Positions 11,001 through 19,751 of a DNA stretch of 64,000 bases are shown here, one piece after another (the stretch's first letter is position 1; every line of letters starts with the position of its first letter). Source of the stretch: Leishmania infantum JPCM5. Its lineage: Eukaryota; Euglenozoa; Kinetoplastea; Trypanosomatida; Trypanosomatidae. Below the pieces are notes generated by a model. That model did not search any database, was not told the DNA's origin, and saw nothing but the letters and a program-made list of their open reading frames with translations. The stretch covers positions 287,001 through 351,000 of the forward strand of contig NC_009414.2 in assembly GCF_000002875.2 (NCBI RefSeq). Reading direction: 5' to 3'. The position numbers and the translations under genes were made by a program.

Positions 11001-12245
11001 GACGTCGCCTTTCACGGCAGCGCGCAGTGGAAACAGGCGACTCGGTACGCAAAGATGCTCGTGCACACACCGTTCCTGTTCCCTTTTGCCGCTCGCGCAC
11101 TGCTCCTCTCGGCGCTGCTCGTGGAGACGGACCACCACTGGACGCCGCCGAGCGAGCGGCGGGTGGTGGTGCAGCGCGGACGCACTTTCATAGACGCCTT
11201 TGACCTTTTCCACGACAAGCCGCTCAGCAACGACATGCTCAACATCCGCTTCATCGCCGACGACGGCACGCTCGAGGCCGGGTACGGCCGCGGTGTGTAC
11301 CGAGAGTGTATCGTGTCACTGTGCAAGGAGGGGTTTGCGGCTGAATACGGCCTGTTTCGCCAGACCCCAGACGGCTATGTGTACCCGAACTCCTTCAGCG
11401 CCGTGGCGACCAGTGACCCGCAGCATCTTTTGAAGATCCGCTTCTTGGGGGCAATGGTGGGTCGCGCGCTGCGCGACGGTGTGTTGCAAGACGTGCCGTT
11501 CGCCCTTCACTTTCGCAACTCCATCTTGGGCCGCCGCAACACCCTCAGCAACCTCAAGAGCTTCGACGCGGAGCTCTATCACCAGCTTATGTCCCTCACG
11601 CAGCTTAGCGAGGAAGAGCTGGAGGCGGTTGGACTGACCTTTGTCTACACAGTGAACGCGCTGGGCATCACAAGGGAGGTAGAGCTGGTGCCTGACGGGG
11701 CGAAGATGCACGTGACGCCGCGCAACTGCCTCTTTTACGTGCACCTCGTCGCCGACTTTAAGCTCAACCGCGAGGCCGCCGAGCAGACGCGCGCGTTTTG
11801 CACCGGGCTTCACTCTGTAATTGACACGAACCGTCTTCGCTTGTTCGACAGTAACGAGGTCGGCAAGCTCTTCGGCGGCGATGAGACGGGGCAGATCGAC
11901 TTGGAGGACTGGAAGGCGAATACAGTGTACGACAAGCCGGAGGACGTGAACGCACCGCAGGTGCGGCTCTTCTGGGACGTTGTGGAGTCTCTCACGCGCG
12001 CGCAGCAGCGACAGCTGCTGAAGTTTGTGACGTCCATGACTCGGCCGCCGCTGCTCGGCTTCCGTTTCCTGGCGCCTCCCTTTAAGGTTCAGCTGCTGGC
12101 GATGAATGCGTCCGGGCCCGATCATCTGCCCTCGGCGGCAACGTGCTTCTCTACCTTAAAGCTACCACCGTACCGTGACTACGCGACGGCTCGAGCGAAG
12201 ATTGTTGCTGCCATTGAAGAAACCGGTACCTTCGAGTTCAGCTGA
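8040..12245 (+). CDS. HECT-type E3 ubiquitin ligase, UBE3C/HUL5-like (1401 aa)
   Basis: The protein transfers ubiquitin from an E2 through a catalytic cysteine to substrates. UBE3C/Hul5 relatives act on proteasome-bound or misfolded substrates in cytosol and nucleus. The first ~60 residues (MSQFVFNGSSRMRN, then a basic helix of Arg/Glu repeats and an IQ-like RLQRAIRQWL) resemble the start of UBE3C. A long middle region (about 65-1030) has helical segments and several acidic or Ala-rich inserts. The HECT domain covers about 1041-1401, with IRFIADDGTLEAGYGRGVYRE in the N-lobe and the catalytic Cys at residue 1369 in AATCFSTLKLP (codon 12144-12146). The chain ends in GTFEFS, a C-terminal form with an aromatic residue near the end as is usual for HECT ligases. 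All essential HECT features appear intact. Assignment to the HECT family is firm; the UBE3C subtype rests on the N-terminus and length. Confidence 0.95.
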   Translation: MSQFVFNGSSRMRNMKLARDHHKTRNSIIEDAQRLRLQREEEARRMRAVRRLQRAIRQWLACQAMVRLALSDLDSLSSDVKRILLSTSSAGFSSAVHTTAVPSQTEQLTARLHTACWCLSYVRRHQSHIPLRLDAPFRAAAKNDCSTETVLGDAGSGIPGTTGLGATAAAHQRVTLSSPHTSSVSSLGELRAYRQRVFWHYSECLYTALSESINRSAEGEDTADEDTIAFHADAATEAAAVNRPADPLSLSWPSFLASLPTKDVVLLLCVLLQQLSRVAPSMPGSHASPSSSASLVKRLARYLVAVIVTHNAAFARTLNEEPTPRRSHEGLEMSATAVTLPSLAAAASFDRWPAVHALTVTLSFLGQETVAHPVSVRSQCRELLQPLVAAFPPLSQAEAGGYSPLSPPTGSFAQVCWQCMCAPYTEEESQRLTSNSLAVLLGAADTAAEGPARGGCDVVDTCFTMLVAECYRRTAMNTELTACDGVSGLRGGELRARVLGRLVRLLPRIHQLVEATSCAASVSPSPLAACTDVVKWYLLSVSCLSERLCREDFFIEGILADHYAYNTGRRQQRRTVDGKDDAEGVDESSHSQYRLLTSYLFSAEGGLQLLQLLTVQDERCEKLRLMSLQKPTVEAPTDTGAPPTVDDGGNEEGDLAAAASLANTTSFMDAGAAAQWPSSASMQQSPLEILCNVFAWPIFTFSKPRYSRYQQETLALYAKLVRTPQLLRRLWSLYWQSCEGLRAVLPPGEALQRLCQPPAWGAQEQEEQPALAGEERSRRRRVPAAAHPGPALISLPRLPTWETHPRYPLAFYDPHASLSIFFFTLLAYYVNVCDFADELRRGGEAAVLSTEESWALVLALKEIVHRSHMYGVVPDSNGEAVAHAACLLLSRLHTVDEADPFVPAAATGLWMSVSAVAAEAAVGLLFRTWDAASAAVVDEEDAAEAGEAELDGASVATGERSVVGGVMSSTTAGVATTSVAHVRLPGDDVAFHGSAQWKQATRYAKMLVHTPFLFPFAARALLLSALLVETDHHWTPPSERRVVVQRGRTFIDAFDLFHDKPLSNDMLNIRFIADDGTLEAGYGRGVYRECIVSLCKEGFAAEYGLFRQTPDGYVYPNSFSAVATSDPQHLLKIRFLGAMVGRALRDGVLQDVPFALHFRNSILGRRNTLSNLKSFDAELYHQLMSLTQLSEEELEAVGLTFVYTVNALGITREVELVPDGAKMHVTPRNCLFYVHLVADFKLNREAAEQTRAFCTGLHSVIDTNRLRLFDSNEVGKLFGGDETGQIDLEDWKANTVYDKPEDVNAPQVRLFWDVVESLTRAQQRQLLKFVTSMTRPPLLGFRFLAPPFKVQLLAMNASGPDHLPSAATCFSTLKLPPYRDYATARAKIVAAIEETGTFEFS

Positions 12246-13695
12246 GCAGCGAGGCGCTATAGCGCGCCTCGGTGGGCCTCGTGCCGCAGCACGCACGAAA
12301 AGAGGTATCGCGAGGGCGCCGCGGATCGGGGTGGGATGCTGGGGGTCTTGGCAGGTCGATGGAGTCAATGCGACCGGTAAAAGCCGCTATTACCCCTCCC
12401 ATGCACGCATCTTCTCCCCCTCTTCTCTCTCAGAATGTGTGTGTGTGTGTGCGTGGCTGTCTGTCCAGGTCCGGTGTTGTTTGAAGCGCTTATTTGCCAC
12501 CTTATGTATGCGTCTGTGTGTGCCCGCGCGTTCTCTGTCTCTGCGTATGTGCGCGCATTCTTGTGCTCGTGCCTCGATGCACATTACCACTGATCCGACA
12601 AACGATTTGAAGTACCGATAAGGGCATCGAGAAATGGAAGGCCTGGGAGAGGGTGCAGGCAGTCCACGCGCAGTCCCAGCGGCGTATAGGACGAACGAGG
12701 GCAAAACACCGTCTGTGGCATTGGGCCAGGCCCTCTCTCTCTTTCCCACCCCTCCTTTCCTCATCCCCTGCCACCAGTGAATGTGTGGGTGAAGGCGATC
12801 TCTCCCGCCGAGTCGAAGGTGCATCATCGCCGCTTACCTCTCTGGCACTGCAGCGTGCTGTAGTCCCCAGTATTGTTTGTGCTTGCGTTCAAGGCAAACG
12901 GTGCGCGTCTGTGGGGTGGGAGCGAGAGATGTGTGCACTCCTGCTGCACTGAACCTCGCAAATACAAGCAGGACAAAACGAAGGAGCCCCCCTTCCCCGA
13001 TCCTATGAACGGCAGCCATCGTTGCCGTCACTTTCGCTGGCTCCTGACAGCGTAGGATCCACGACCGCCGCCATGTGTGCACAGCACTCTCGCACACACG
13101 CACACACACGCAGAGACACACACTCGGGCACCAACGTGTCCGGGCTTGTGCCATGCCCGTTTTTCCTGCGATCGCCCTCCCTCATCTCTCTCAAAGCACA
13201 TGGTCCCTTCCTCAACCCACTCTTTACTCTCTCTACCTCTCATTGGACGCGTGGGACACACCAGCTCCAGCATACACTCACGCACAGCCTCGCTCGCACG
13301 GACCCACAAGCGAAGGAAACGGACTGCGGTGCCCTGGAGAAGCGAGTGGAGTCGTCTCCGAGAGCATCTCTTTGCTGCTTCCTTTTCTCTAGTGCGCATG
13401 TGTTTGTGTGTGGGGTTGTGGCTGTCATCGGCGCTACCAGCACTCATCCTCCACGGCTCCATCAGCCTCTTCTCCCGTCTGGGGGCAGCGGCTTGATCAA
13501 GCAAGCAAGAACTCTGTCGCACCACGCACACCCACACGCTAGAGAGTGGGCGGCGGTAAGGCGCCCACGTACCTGGTCCTGGCAAGTACTCGCGATTCTT
13601 CACGTGCATGGGGTTGGGCAGCGCGGGTTGCGTGTCCCTTGTCGACTTTTCGGCACACTCTCGCCGCAGGCGCACGCGCACAGGGTCGAGCAGTC
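12246..13695. other. 1.45 kb intergenic region
   Basis: This is pyrimidine-rich DNA with GT (12435-12450) and CA (13092-13110) runs. Long open frames here on both strands are simple-sequence translations. No repeat element or RNA gene was recognised. Confidence 0.6.
13625..13669 (+). promoter_or_regulatory. Predicted spliced-leader acceptor for the 13696 gene
   Basis: A moderately pyrimidine-rich stretch ends in CGCAG (AG 13668-13669). The first ATG after it is 13696, only 26 nt away, which sets the start of the mitochondrial-type presequence. Confidence 0.4.
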
Positions 13696-16509
13696 ATGTT
13701 TCGTCGCTCACTCGCCGCCTATGGCAGCTATCTGTTGAACCAACGACTCATCGCGGATTGGTGGCAGGCAGGCCACCGCGAGGAGGTGCACCAGGCAGCC
13801 AAGGCGCGGCTCAGCGCGGCCCTGGAAGAGGTCGAGCAGCGGTCGTCGTCCGCGGCACAATCATCGACGGCTTGTGTGGATAACGAGAGCGACCCCTCAT
13901 TTTCGCCTTCGGGTTCGTGCGAGTACGCGGATGCGCCGCATCGTTCTCCGCCGCTCAGTCTGTATGAGGCCAACGCCCTTGTCGCGACTTTTGTGAGCAG
14001 CCACAACACGCAGGACTTGAGTGCTACACTCCAGTACATTCGTGAGCAGCTCGGGGAGGAGCTCACCGCCTATCATTTCCACTCGCTGCTGCGCACATTC
14101 AACTACCACCATGACGCAGCTAATGCGCTTCAGGTGCTGGAGGTGATGGTACACAGCGGCACGACGACACTGGAGACGTACGCCCGCATGGTTGACTGTG
14201 CGCACTGCCTGTGCCCGCCTGATGTGGAGGCCCGTCTGTTGCAACTTGTTGCCCTGGCGCAGGAAGCGTTCGGGACCCACGTAATGGAAGACGAAGCCGG
14301 CACCGAGGGAGGGACAGTGGCCGCGTACAGCTTTTCGGGAGAAGGATTGCAGGCACGCCAGGCGGCTGCGGATCTTACGGGGGCCGGCTCGTCGCACCCC
14401 TCTGGTGAAACGGCAACGCCGCAGCCGGCGAGACCGCCCCGCAGTGCGCCTGTGCTTTCCTCTCTTCTTTACCACTGCTCCACCACGAGCCATCGGAGTA
14501 CGGTTGCGTCGTGTGTTGTGATGGCGCTGTGGATACGTGCTTTCGGTGTGGAGTTGACGGACTGGGATGTGATGTCGGTGCTGAGCAGCGTGCTCACGCA
14601 CCCCGACGAGTTTCCGCAATTCTGCGCTATGTTCGGCTGCTTCGATGCGTACAAGCGGGGCACCGTGAGCGTGCAGGCAGTGGTGGAGCGACTGGCGCTA
14701 CTTGGGGAGGTGGAGCGGTGTGGACCGCCGACGGCCAACGAGCTCGTGGACGAGCATGTTGAAAGCGATGACACAGGCAGCTTTGACGGAGACAAGGAAA
14801 AGGCCCGGGACAGCCGTGTGCCGGCTGGGCCGTCTGCCACGTCGACGTTGACATCTTTGGTGGGGGCGATGCAGGCGTCCCTCCGCGCCGCCGGTATCGA
14901 TGCAGCTTCCAGAGTGGTTTCGCTACCCTTCGTTAATGCGCAGACCAACAGCATGGAGGAGTTGGTCGCTGCCACATTGCTGCCGCTCGCCCAAACGGGC
15001 GTTGGGCCACATCACTACAACGCCGGCCACCTCTTCCACGCCTTGAGTCTCGTACAAAGCAGTGTGGGGGACGACACCGGGGCCATTCAGCTACTGCAGC
15101 GCGCGGCCTGTGAGCAGCAGCGGTGCACCGTGGCACAGGAGGCCCTAGATATGACTGCCAACTCGCGAGCGTCGAAGGGACAGCCTGGTGAAGAGCTCGC
15201 CAGCTCTGCAGAGTCCTCGTCGTCGCTCGCGGTGACTTCTGCGTCCGCGCCTGCGTCAAGAGAGCCATACTGCGTCTCGGTCCATCATCTCTTAGACGTG
15301 GGCACGCTGCTGAGTCGCGTCAGCGCGACAACACTGCGTGACGTGCAGCGGCCCTTTCACGGTGCTTTGCGCCAGATGGTGGAGGAGCTCTCTGAAAAGC
15401 CGACGGAGAAGCCGTCTCCCACTTCCACTTCTCCTCCATCCACTTGGCCGACCATGCTGGCGTCGTGTACACCGCCGGTGCCCTGCGCACGCGACTTGGT
15501 CACCGTGAGCAGCTACGAGACGCAGTTCATCCGGACCGTGTCCGAGGCGCGCGCGGTGCTCAGACGCGCGATCGACGCAGGCAACGCCACCGCTAGTAAC
15601 GGACGTGTACCCCGCAGCACGCAGTTCATGTTTATGCAGCTCGCCCAGTGGTGCTGCCGCCATCCGCCGTGCAATCCAAAACTGACGCCGGAGGGGTTGG
15701 AGGAGCGGACCAAGTGGGGCCGGTATTTGGATGCCCGCGACACGTCGCTTGCCCTCTTCGGGTCTGCACGACAGTCTCGTGACTCGATGAAGCACCTCTT
15801 CTACAACAATAATCAGCTGCCTGAGCTGCGTAGCGAAGCCGTCATCGCGAAGGACTTTGCCGACGTACACGAGCTCTTCTTCGGCTCAGCCTCACCATCA
15901 TCGTCGCTGTCACAGGCGGAGCTGCAGCTGTCTATGCGGCAGGCGCGCACCACCCTGCCGCACACTGGGAGTAGCGCCGCCATCGTGCCCCGATACCTCT
16001 GGGACTCGGCCGTCTACAACCCCTACCCGGCAGCTCAGCTGGCGATTAATACGTGTGAGTTTTCTAAGAGTCCTTGTGGCGAGGGGACTCAAAGCCCTTT
16101 CGCGCTGGCGGAAGTGCACCAAACCGATGCCACCCTTGGAAACGATGCCGAGGAGGACGTTGGCGACGCCGAGTTCTTCGTCGAGCTCTGGCACGCCTTG
16201 CTGGACAAGACCACCTCGGTTGGTAGCAACGAGGCTTGGTATCTGCAGAACACGGATATGTTTCTGCTGCTCGTCCGTTGCCTACTGCACCGACTGGACT
16301 GGGAGGCAGCCGCGCATCTGACGCGCAAGATGACACAGCACACAAACTACACCTACCTCATGGATCACGAGCTCACAACTATCTTTCGCGAGATCGGCGA
16401 CCCTGCTGGTTGTCTGGCATTCAAGGTGGCGACGAAGCTGTTCGACGGCCGCATTACGAAGGACGGACAGACGAAACGGGAGAGGTTTCATCAGGAGCAG
16501 TTTAGCTGA
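13696..16509 (+). CDS. Putative mitochondrial protein, possible PPR-like helical repeats (937 aa)
   Basis: The N-terminus (MFRRSLAAYGSYLLNQR) is short, basic and amphipathic with no acidic residue, as in a mitochondrial import presequence. Residues about 125-170 read YHFHSLLRTFNYHHDAANALQ then VLEVMVHSG and TTLETYARMVDCA. That spacing recalls one pentatricopeptide (PPR) helix pair. Other helical pairs occur near 420-460 and close to the C-terminus, where FLLLVRCLLHRLDWEAAAHL is found. Kinetoplastids have many PPR and other helical-repeat proteins in mitochondrial RNA processing and ribosomes, so that role is plausible but inferred. Between the helical parts lie Ser/Thr-rich disordered inserts. 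The upstream frame (from 13546) is open but begins with GTG and lies before the predicted acceptor site. Confidence 0.8.
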   Translation: MFRRSLAAYGSYLLNQRLIADWWQAGHREEVHQAAKARLSAALEEVEQRSSSAAQSSTACVDNESDPSFSPSGSCEYADAPHRSPPLSLYEANALVATFVSSHNTQDLSATLQYIREQLGEELTAYHFHSLLRTFNYHHDAANALQVLEVMVHSGTTTLETYARMVDCAHCLCPPDVEARLLQLVALAQEAFGTHVMEDEAGTEGGTVAAYSFSGEGLQARQAAADLTGAGSSHPSGETATPQPARPPRSAPVLSSLLYHCSTTSHRSTVASCVVMALWIRAFGVELTDWDVMSVLSSVLTHPDEFPQFCAMFGCFDAYKRGTVSVQAVVERLALLGEVERCGPPTANELVDEHVESDDTGSFDGDKEKARDSRVPAGPSATSTLTSLVGAMQASLRAAGIDAASRVVSLPFVNAQTNSMEELVAATLLPLAQTGVGPHHYNAGHLFHALSLVQSSVGDDTGAIQLLQRAACEQQRCTVAQEALDMTANSRASKGQPGEELASSAESSSSLAVTSASAPASREPYCVSVHHLLDVGTLLSRVSATTLRDVQRPFHGALRQMVEELSEKPTEKPSPTSTSPPSTWPTMLASCTPPVPCARDLVTVSSYETQFIRTVSEARAVLRRAIDAGNATASNGRVPRSTQFMFMQLAQWCCRHPPCNPKLTPEGLEERTKWGRYLDARDTSLALFGSARQSRDSMKHLFYNNNQLPELRSEAVIAKDFADVHELFFGSASPSSSLSQAELQLSMRQARTTLPHTGSSAAIVPRYLWDSAVYNPYPAAQLAINTCEFSKSPCGEGTQSPFALAEVHQTDATLGNDAEEDVGDAEFFVELWHALLDKTTSVGSNEAWYLQNTDMFLLLVRCLLHRLDWEAAAHLTRKMTQHTNYTYLMDHELTTIFREIGDPAGCLAFKVATKLFDGRITKDGQTKRERFHQEQFS

Positions 16510-18011
16510 GATCGAAAGAAAAGATGGGTATCCACATCAGTGAGAAGTAACTCTTCGATAGCGGCAGCGTAGAGGAGAGAAATGCGCCTCGCCCGAGCCC
16601 AGAGGAGGGGGCCGATTGCCTTCTGACACACACACACACACACACACCCACTCCCTCTCTGCACATCGCGCAGGCCCCACGCGTGGCGGTCTCTCCGTTT
16701 CTACTTCTCTGCCTCCGTGCATCCACCGCGGTGTCCTCGACGCGAAGAAAAGCGCAAGGCGAGAATCGCCCCGCTGCTTCGCGTTGCATTTTTTTCGATA
16801 TATTTCTCCTTCGAGACACCGTGCCTTTTGTTGTGATGGACGTGCGTCACCTTTCGTGCATCAGTATTCGGCCGACGTCTCCGCAGTTATCGGAGCCGCC
16901 CTCCTTCCACCCAAGTTCTTCGATACAGAGGTGCCAGAGACTTTGGCAGAGCGCACGCATGTGCGTGTGTGCGTGTGGAGACGCACTTCTTAACGAGCTC
17001 GTTCTTGGTGACTTTTTTGTCTGTGTGCGTGTACGTTGCCTATTGTACTCTCGCGCTCCCTCCTAGCCTCCCCTGCGTCCTCGGCCCCTCGTCTGCAGCC
17101 TCTCTCACCCTCCATCGCGCCCGCCTTCTCTTACCTCTGCTTTTCCATCCACCAGTGTCTGCTCGGAGGGGGGGAGGGACGCCGGCAGGGGAGGCGGCAG
17201 AGGCTCGGAAAAAGATGGCACTCATACGCTTCGTAGAGAAAGGGACAGCGCCCCTGAAAGGGCACAGACCCACCGCCGTCACAAGCAGGTGGAGTATCAC
17301 ACTTCTTCGCGCGCAGACGAGTTGACGGCGAAAGGGAAACTGACGTGAGTGAGTTCTTGGGGGAAGAGGCGAAATGGGAGGAGTGGTAGCGGGTGGACCT
17401 TGCAACCATGCTTGCTTGTGTTTGACGAAGCCTGCAACACCCCCCTCCCCCCACAAACCCACACAGAAACACTCCATTCATGTGCCTGCGGTAGGAAGGG
17501 GTATGCATATGCCGAAAGAGTCACTTTGCCCCCCCCCTCATGTGTGTCAGCTGCAGACACGCATCCCTTTCCCATTCGAATCTCCTGCTTTCCTCCCCTC
17601 TCCGCGCCCACCTTTGTCTGCTTGTGTTCCCTTCATGGGTTGCCTCATTCCTCCCCCTTCTACACACACACACACACACACGCTGACACATCGACTCACC
17701 TCTGCACATGACCCCTCCCCTAAAACGCCCACTTTTCCGTCGCCAGAATCAAGTACATAAAAAGACCAAGAAAGACAACATCGCTTTTCTTTGTTGTTTT
17801 GCGCATTTCTGTCGAAGCGGTGGCCGCCTTCACTTGTGCCCCCCTCCCTTCTTTCATCTCGTTTCTAACATCGTGTTCGTCCCCACCTTCGTGCGGAGTC
17901 GCCTCGCTCCTTCCCTTCCCAGACTCCCTCTCCCGCAGGCAGGCACCCACCCGTCTATACACGTGAGTCCCCTTCCATCTCCCATTACCATCCCAGCCGG
18001 GCGCTGCCGCC
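16510..18011. other. 1.5 kb intergenic region with CA microsatellites
   Basis: CA repeats occur at 16626-16648 and 17662-17681, and homopolymeric C and G tracts near 17166 and 17528. Open frames here are low-complexity. Its right end carries the trans-splicing signals for the DUF4139 gene. Confidence 0.6.
17900..17938 (+). promoter_or_regulatory. Predicted spliced-leader acceptor for the DUF4139 gene
   Basis: A long C/T tract is followed by CCCGCAG (AG 17937-17938). The first downstream ATG is 18012. An earlier AG near 17921 is a possible alternative. Confidence 0.45.
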
Positions 18012-19751
18012 ATGTCGCGCGTCACCCTGGCGCCGAAGCTGGAGGCGGTGACGGTTTACGGTGACCGCGCTCAGCTGACCTTCTCTGCGCCAGTGGTGCT
18101 CAAGCCCTCCGCGAGGGTTGTGGCGGTTGTGGAAAACATCGAGCAATGGGGCGATGTGGACTGGGCCACGCTTCAGGTGCGCATTGGCGAGGCGACGGAC
18201 CCTGCTGTGGCTGCTGCGGTGCTGCTGCAGAATATCAGCCCCGTGCGTGAGACGGTGAGGCAGGACGTGCGCGCGGATGTGCAGCGGCAGAAGGACGTGA
18301 TCAAGCGGATCGAGGAGGAGCAATGCGCGTGCGAGGAAGGCATTGCCGCACTGGAGGAGTCGTGCCAGCACCTTGAGCGGATCAAGTGCTTTGTCAGCTC
18401 CGCGGGCCGCGGTGACTGCGCTGTGCCGCCCGAGAGCGCGGGTCACCTGCAGGCGTACATGCAGGACCCTGTGAAGTGGGGCGCGATGGCGTCATTCTTT
18501 GCGACGCGGCGCGCCACGGCGCAGCGCGGGCTCGCGGAGCTGAGGACGAAGTTGGCGGATGTGGAGGAGCGACTTGAGGAGGCGCAGCAGCGGCTGAGCG
18601 ACCTCGGCGGCGACAGCGGCGTTCGACTGCACACAAAGAGCGCGCTGGAGGCGACGCTTGTGGTGGGCGCAGGGGTCGTTAGCGGGACGAAGCTGATGGT
18701 GGAGCTGTCGTGCGTTGTCAGCGGTGCGGGGTGGTCGCCACTGTACGACCTGCGCGTGAACTACGCGGAGTCGAAGCTGGAGGTGCTCTACTCCGCGAAC
18801 GTGCACCAGTGCACGTCGCTGGACTGGGAGAAGGTGCGGCTGCGACTGAGCACTGCAACGCCGCATGCTGGCGCCTCGCCGCCGCCGCTGTGGCCGCGCT
18901 GGACGATTTGGACGCGGCCGCCGGCGCCCGCGATGGGCGCGCTGCGCGGCGGGCCGCTGGCGCGCAGGAGAATGGGAGCGAACTCCATCTTCTTTACTGC
19001 GCCGAATACGAAGGAGAACTTCGCCGCTCCTGTCACGCCGATGGTGGAGGCGGCGTGTGTGGAGGGCTGCGGCTCGTCGTCAAATGCGACGGTGTACGCG
19101 ATTCCGGGTCTTGCGACGGTGCGGCACAACAACGCGGACGTGAAGGTGACAGTGGCGCGCGAGAAGTTTCCCGCGCGGCTGCGTTTTGTGTGCGTACCGA
19201 AAGTGGACCCGCTGGTGCATCTGAGCGCGACTGCTGTGAACGCGACGGACTACGAGTTCATTGCTGGCCCCTCAAAGGTGTTCTACGGCAACACATTTGT
19301 GAACCAGTCGCAGCTGGGGCACGTGTCGCCTGGCGAGGAGTTTGAGGTGTCGCTTGGCACGGATGAGACGGTGAAGGTGAGCCGGACGCTTGTGCGGCGT
19401 GCGGAGTCGGAGAAGACGTCCGTGTTCTCGAGCACAAAGTCGCAGCTGAGGTACCACTACGCGTACACAGTTGAGTGCTTCGCGCTGCCGAGCGATGCAC
19501 CGGTGACGGTTGTGGTGAAAGACAACTACCCCGTCTCAGACGACGCGGATGTCGATGTGGTGCTCGAGCAGCCGACGGCCACAGCGGCTGGTGAAAACCT
19601 GTGCTCTGTTAAGGGGGAGAAAGTGACCGTGGATGAGGACACGCACGAGGTGGCGTGGACCTTCTCGATGGCTAAGCATGAGAAGAAGAACTTTGACATG
19701 GTATTCGTGGCAAGGTACCCAGTGAAGACGCCGGTCTTTGGGCTGCAGTGA
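18012..19751 (+). CDS. DUF4140/DUF4139 (MuiA-like) protein, 579 aa
   Basis: The protein has the two-part architecture of the DUF4140 plus DUF4139 family, found from bacteria (mucoidy inhibitor MuiA-like proteins) to fungi and protists. The biochemical role of the family is not established. Residues about 10-110 form the N-terminal domain (LEAVTVYGDRAQLTF, typical of its start). Residues about 85-125 and 160-195 are heptad-like coiled coil rich in Glu, Arg and Gln. Residues about 215-579 form the beta-rich DUF4139 part, with SGAGWSPLYDLRV, a family hallmark, and a C-terminus with HEVAWTFSMAKHEKKNFDM. No signal peptide or membrane span is visible, so a cytosolic location is inferred. The length is normal for the family. 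A SIDER2-like element lies about 400 bp downstream, in what is probably the 3' UTR. Confidence 0.9.
   Translation: MSRVTLAPKLEAVTVYGDRAQLTFSAPVVLKPSARVVAVVENIEQWGDVDWATLQVRIGEATDPAVAAAVLLQNISPVRETVRQDVRADVQRQKDVIKRIEEEQCACEEGIAALEESCQHLERIKCFVSSAGRGDCAVPPESAGHLQAYMQDPVKWGAMASFFATRRATAQRGLAELRTKLADVEERLEEAQQRLSDLGGDSGVRLHTKSALEATLVVGAGVVSGTKLMVELSCVVSGAGWSPLYDLRVNYAESKLEVLYSANVHQCTSLDWEKVRLRLSTATPHAGASPPPLWPRWTIWTRPPAPAMGALRGGPLARRRMGANSIFFTAPNTKENFAAPVTPMVEAACVEGCGSSSNATVYAIPGLATVRHNNADVKVTVAREKFPARLRFVCVPKVDPLVHLSATAVNATDYEFIAGPSKVFYGNTFVNQSQLGHVSPGEEFEVSLGTDETVKVSRTLVRRAESEKTSVFSSTKSQLRYHYAYTVECFALPSDAPVTVVVKDNYPVSDDADVDVVLEQPTATAAGENLCSVKGEKVTVDEDTHEVAWTFSMAKHEKKNFDMVFVARYPVKTPVFGLQ

Noticed and set aside
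11316..12125. 269-codon open frame on the minus strand
   Set aside because: It is an antisense shadow of the HECT domain, caused by the high GC content at third positions.
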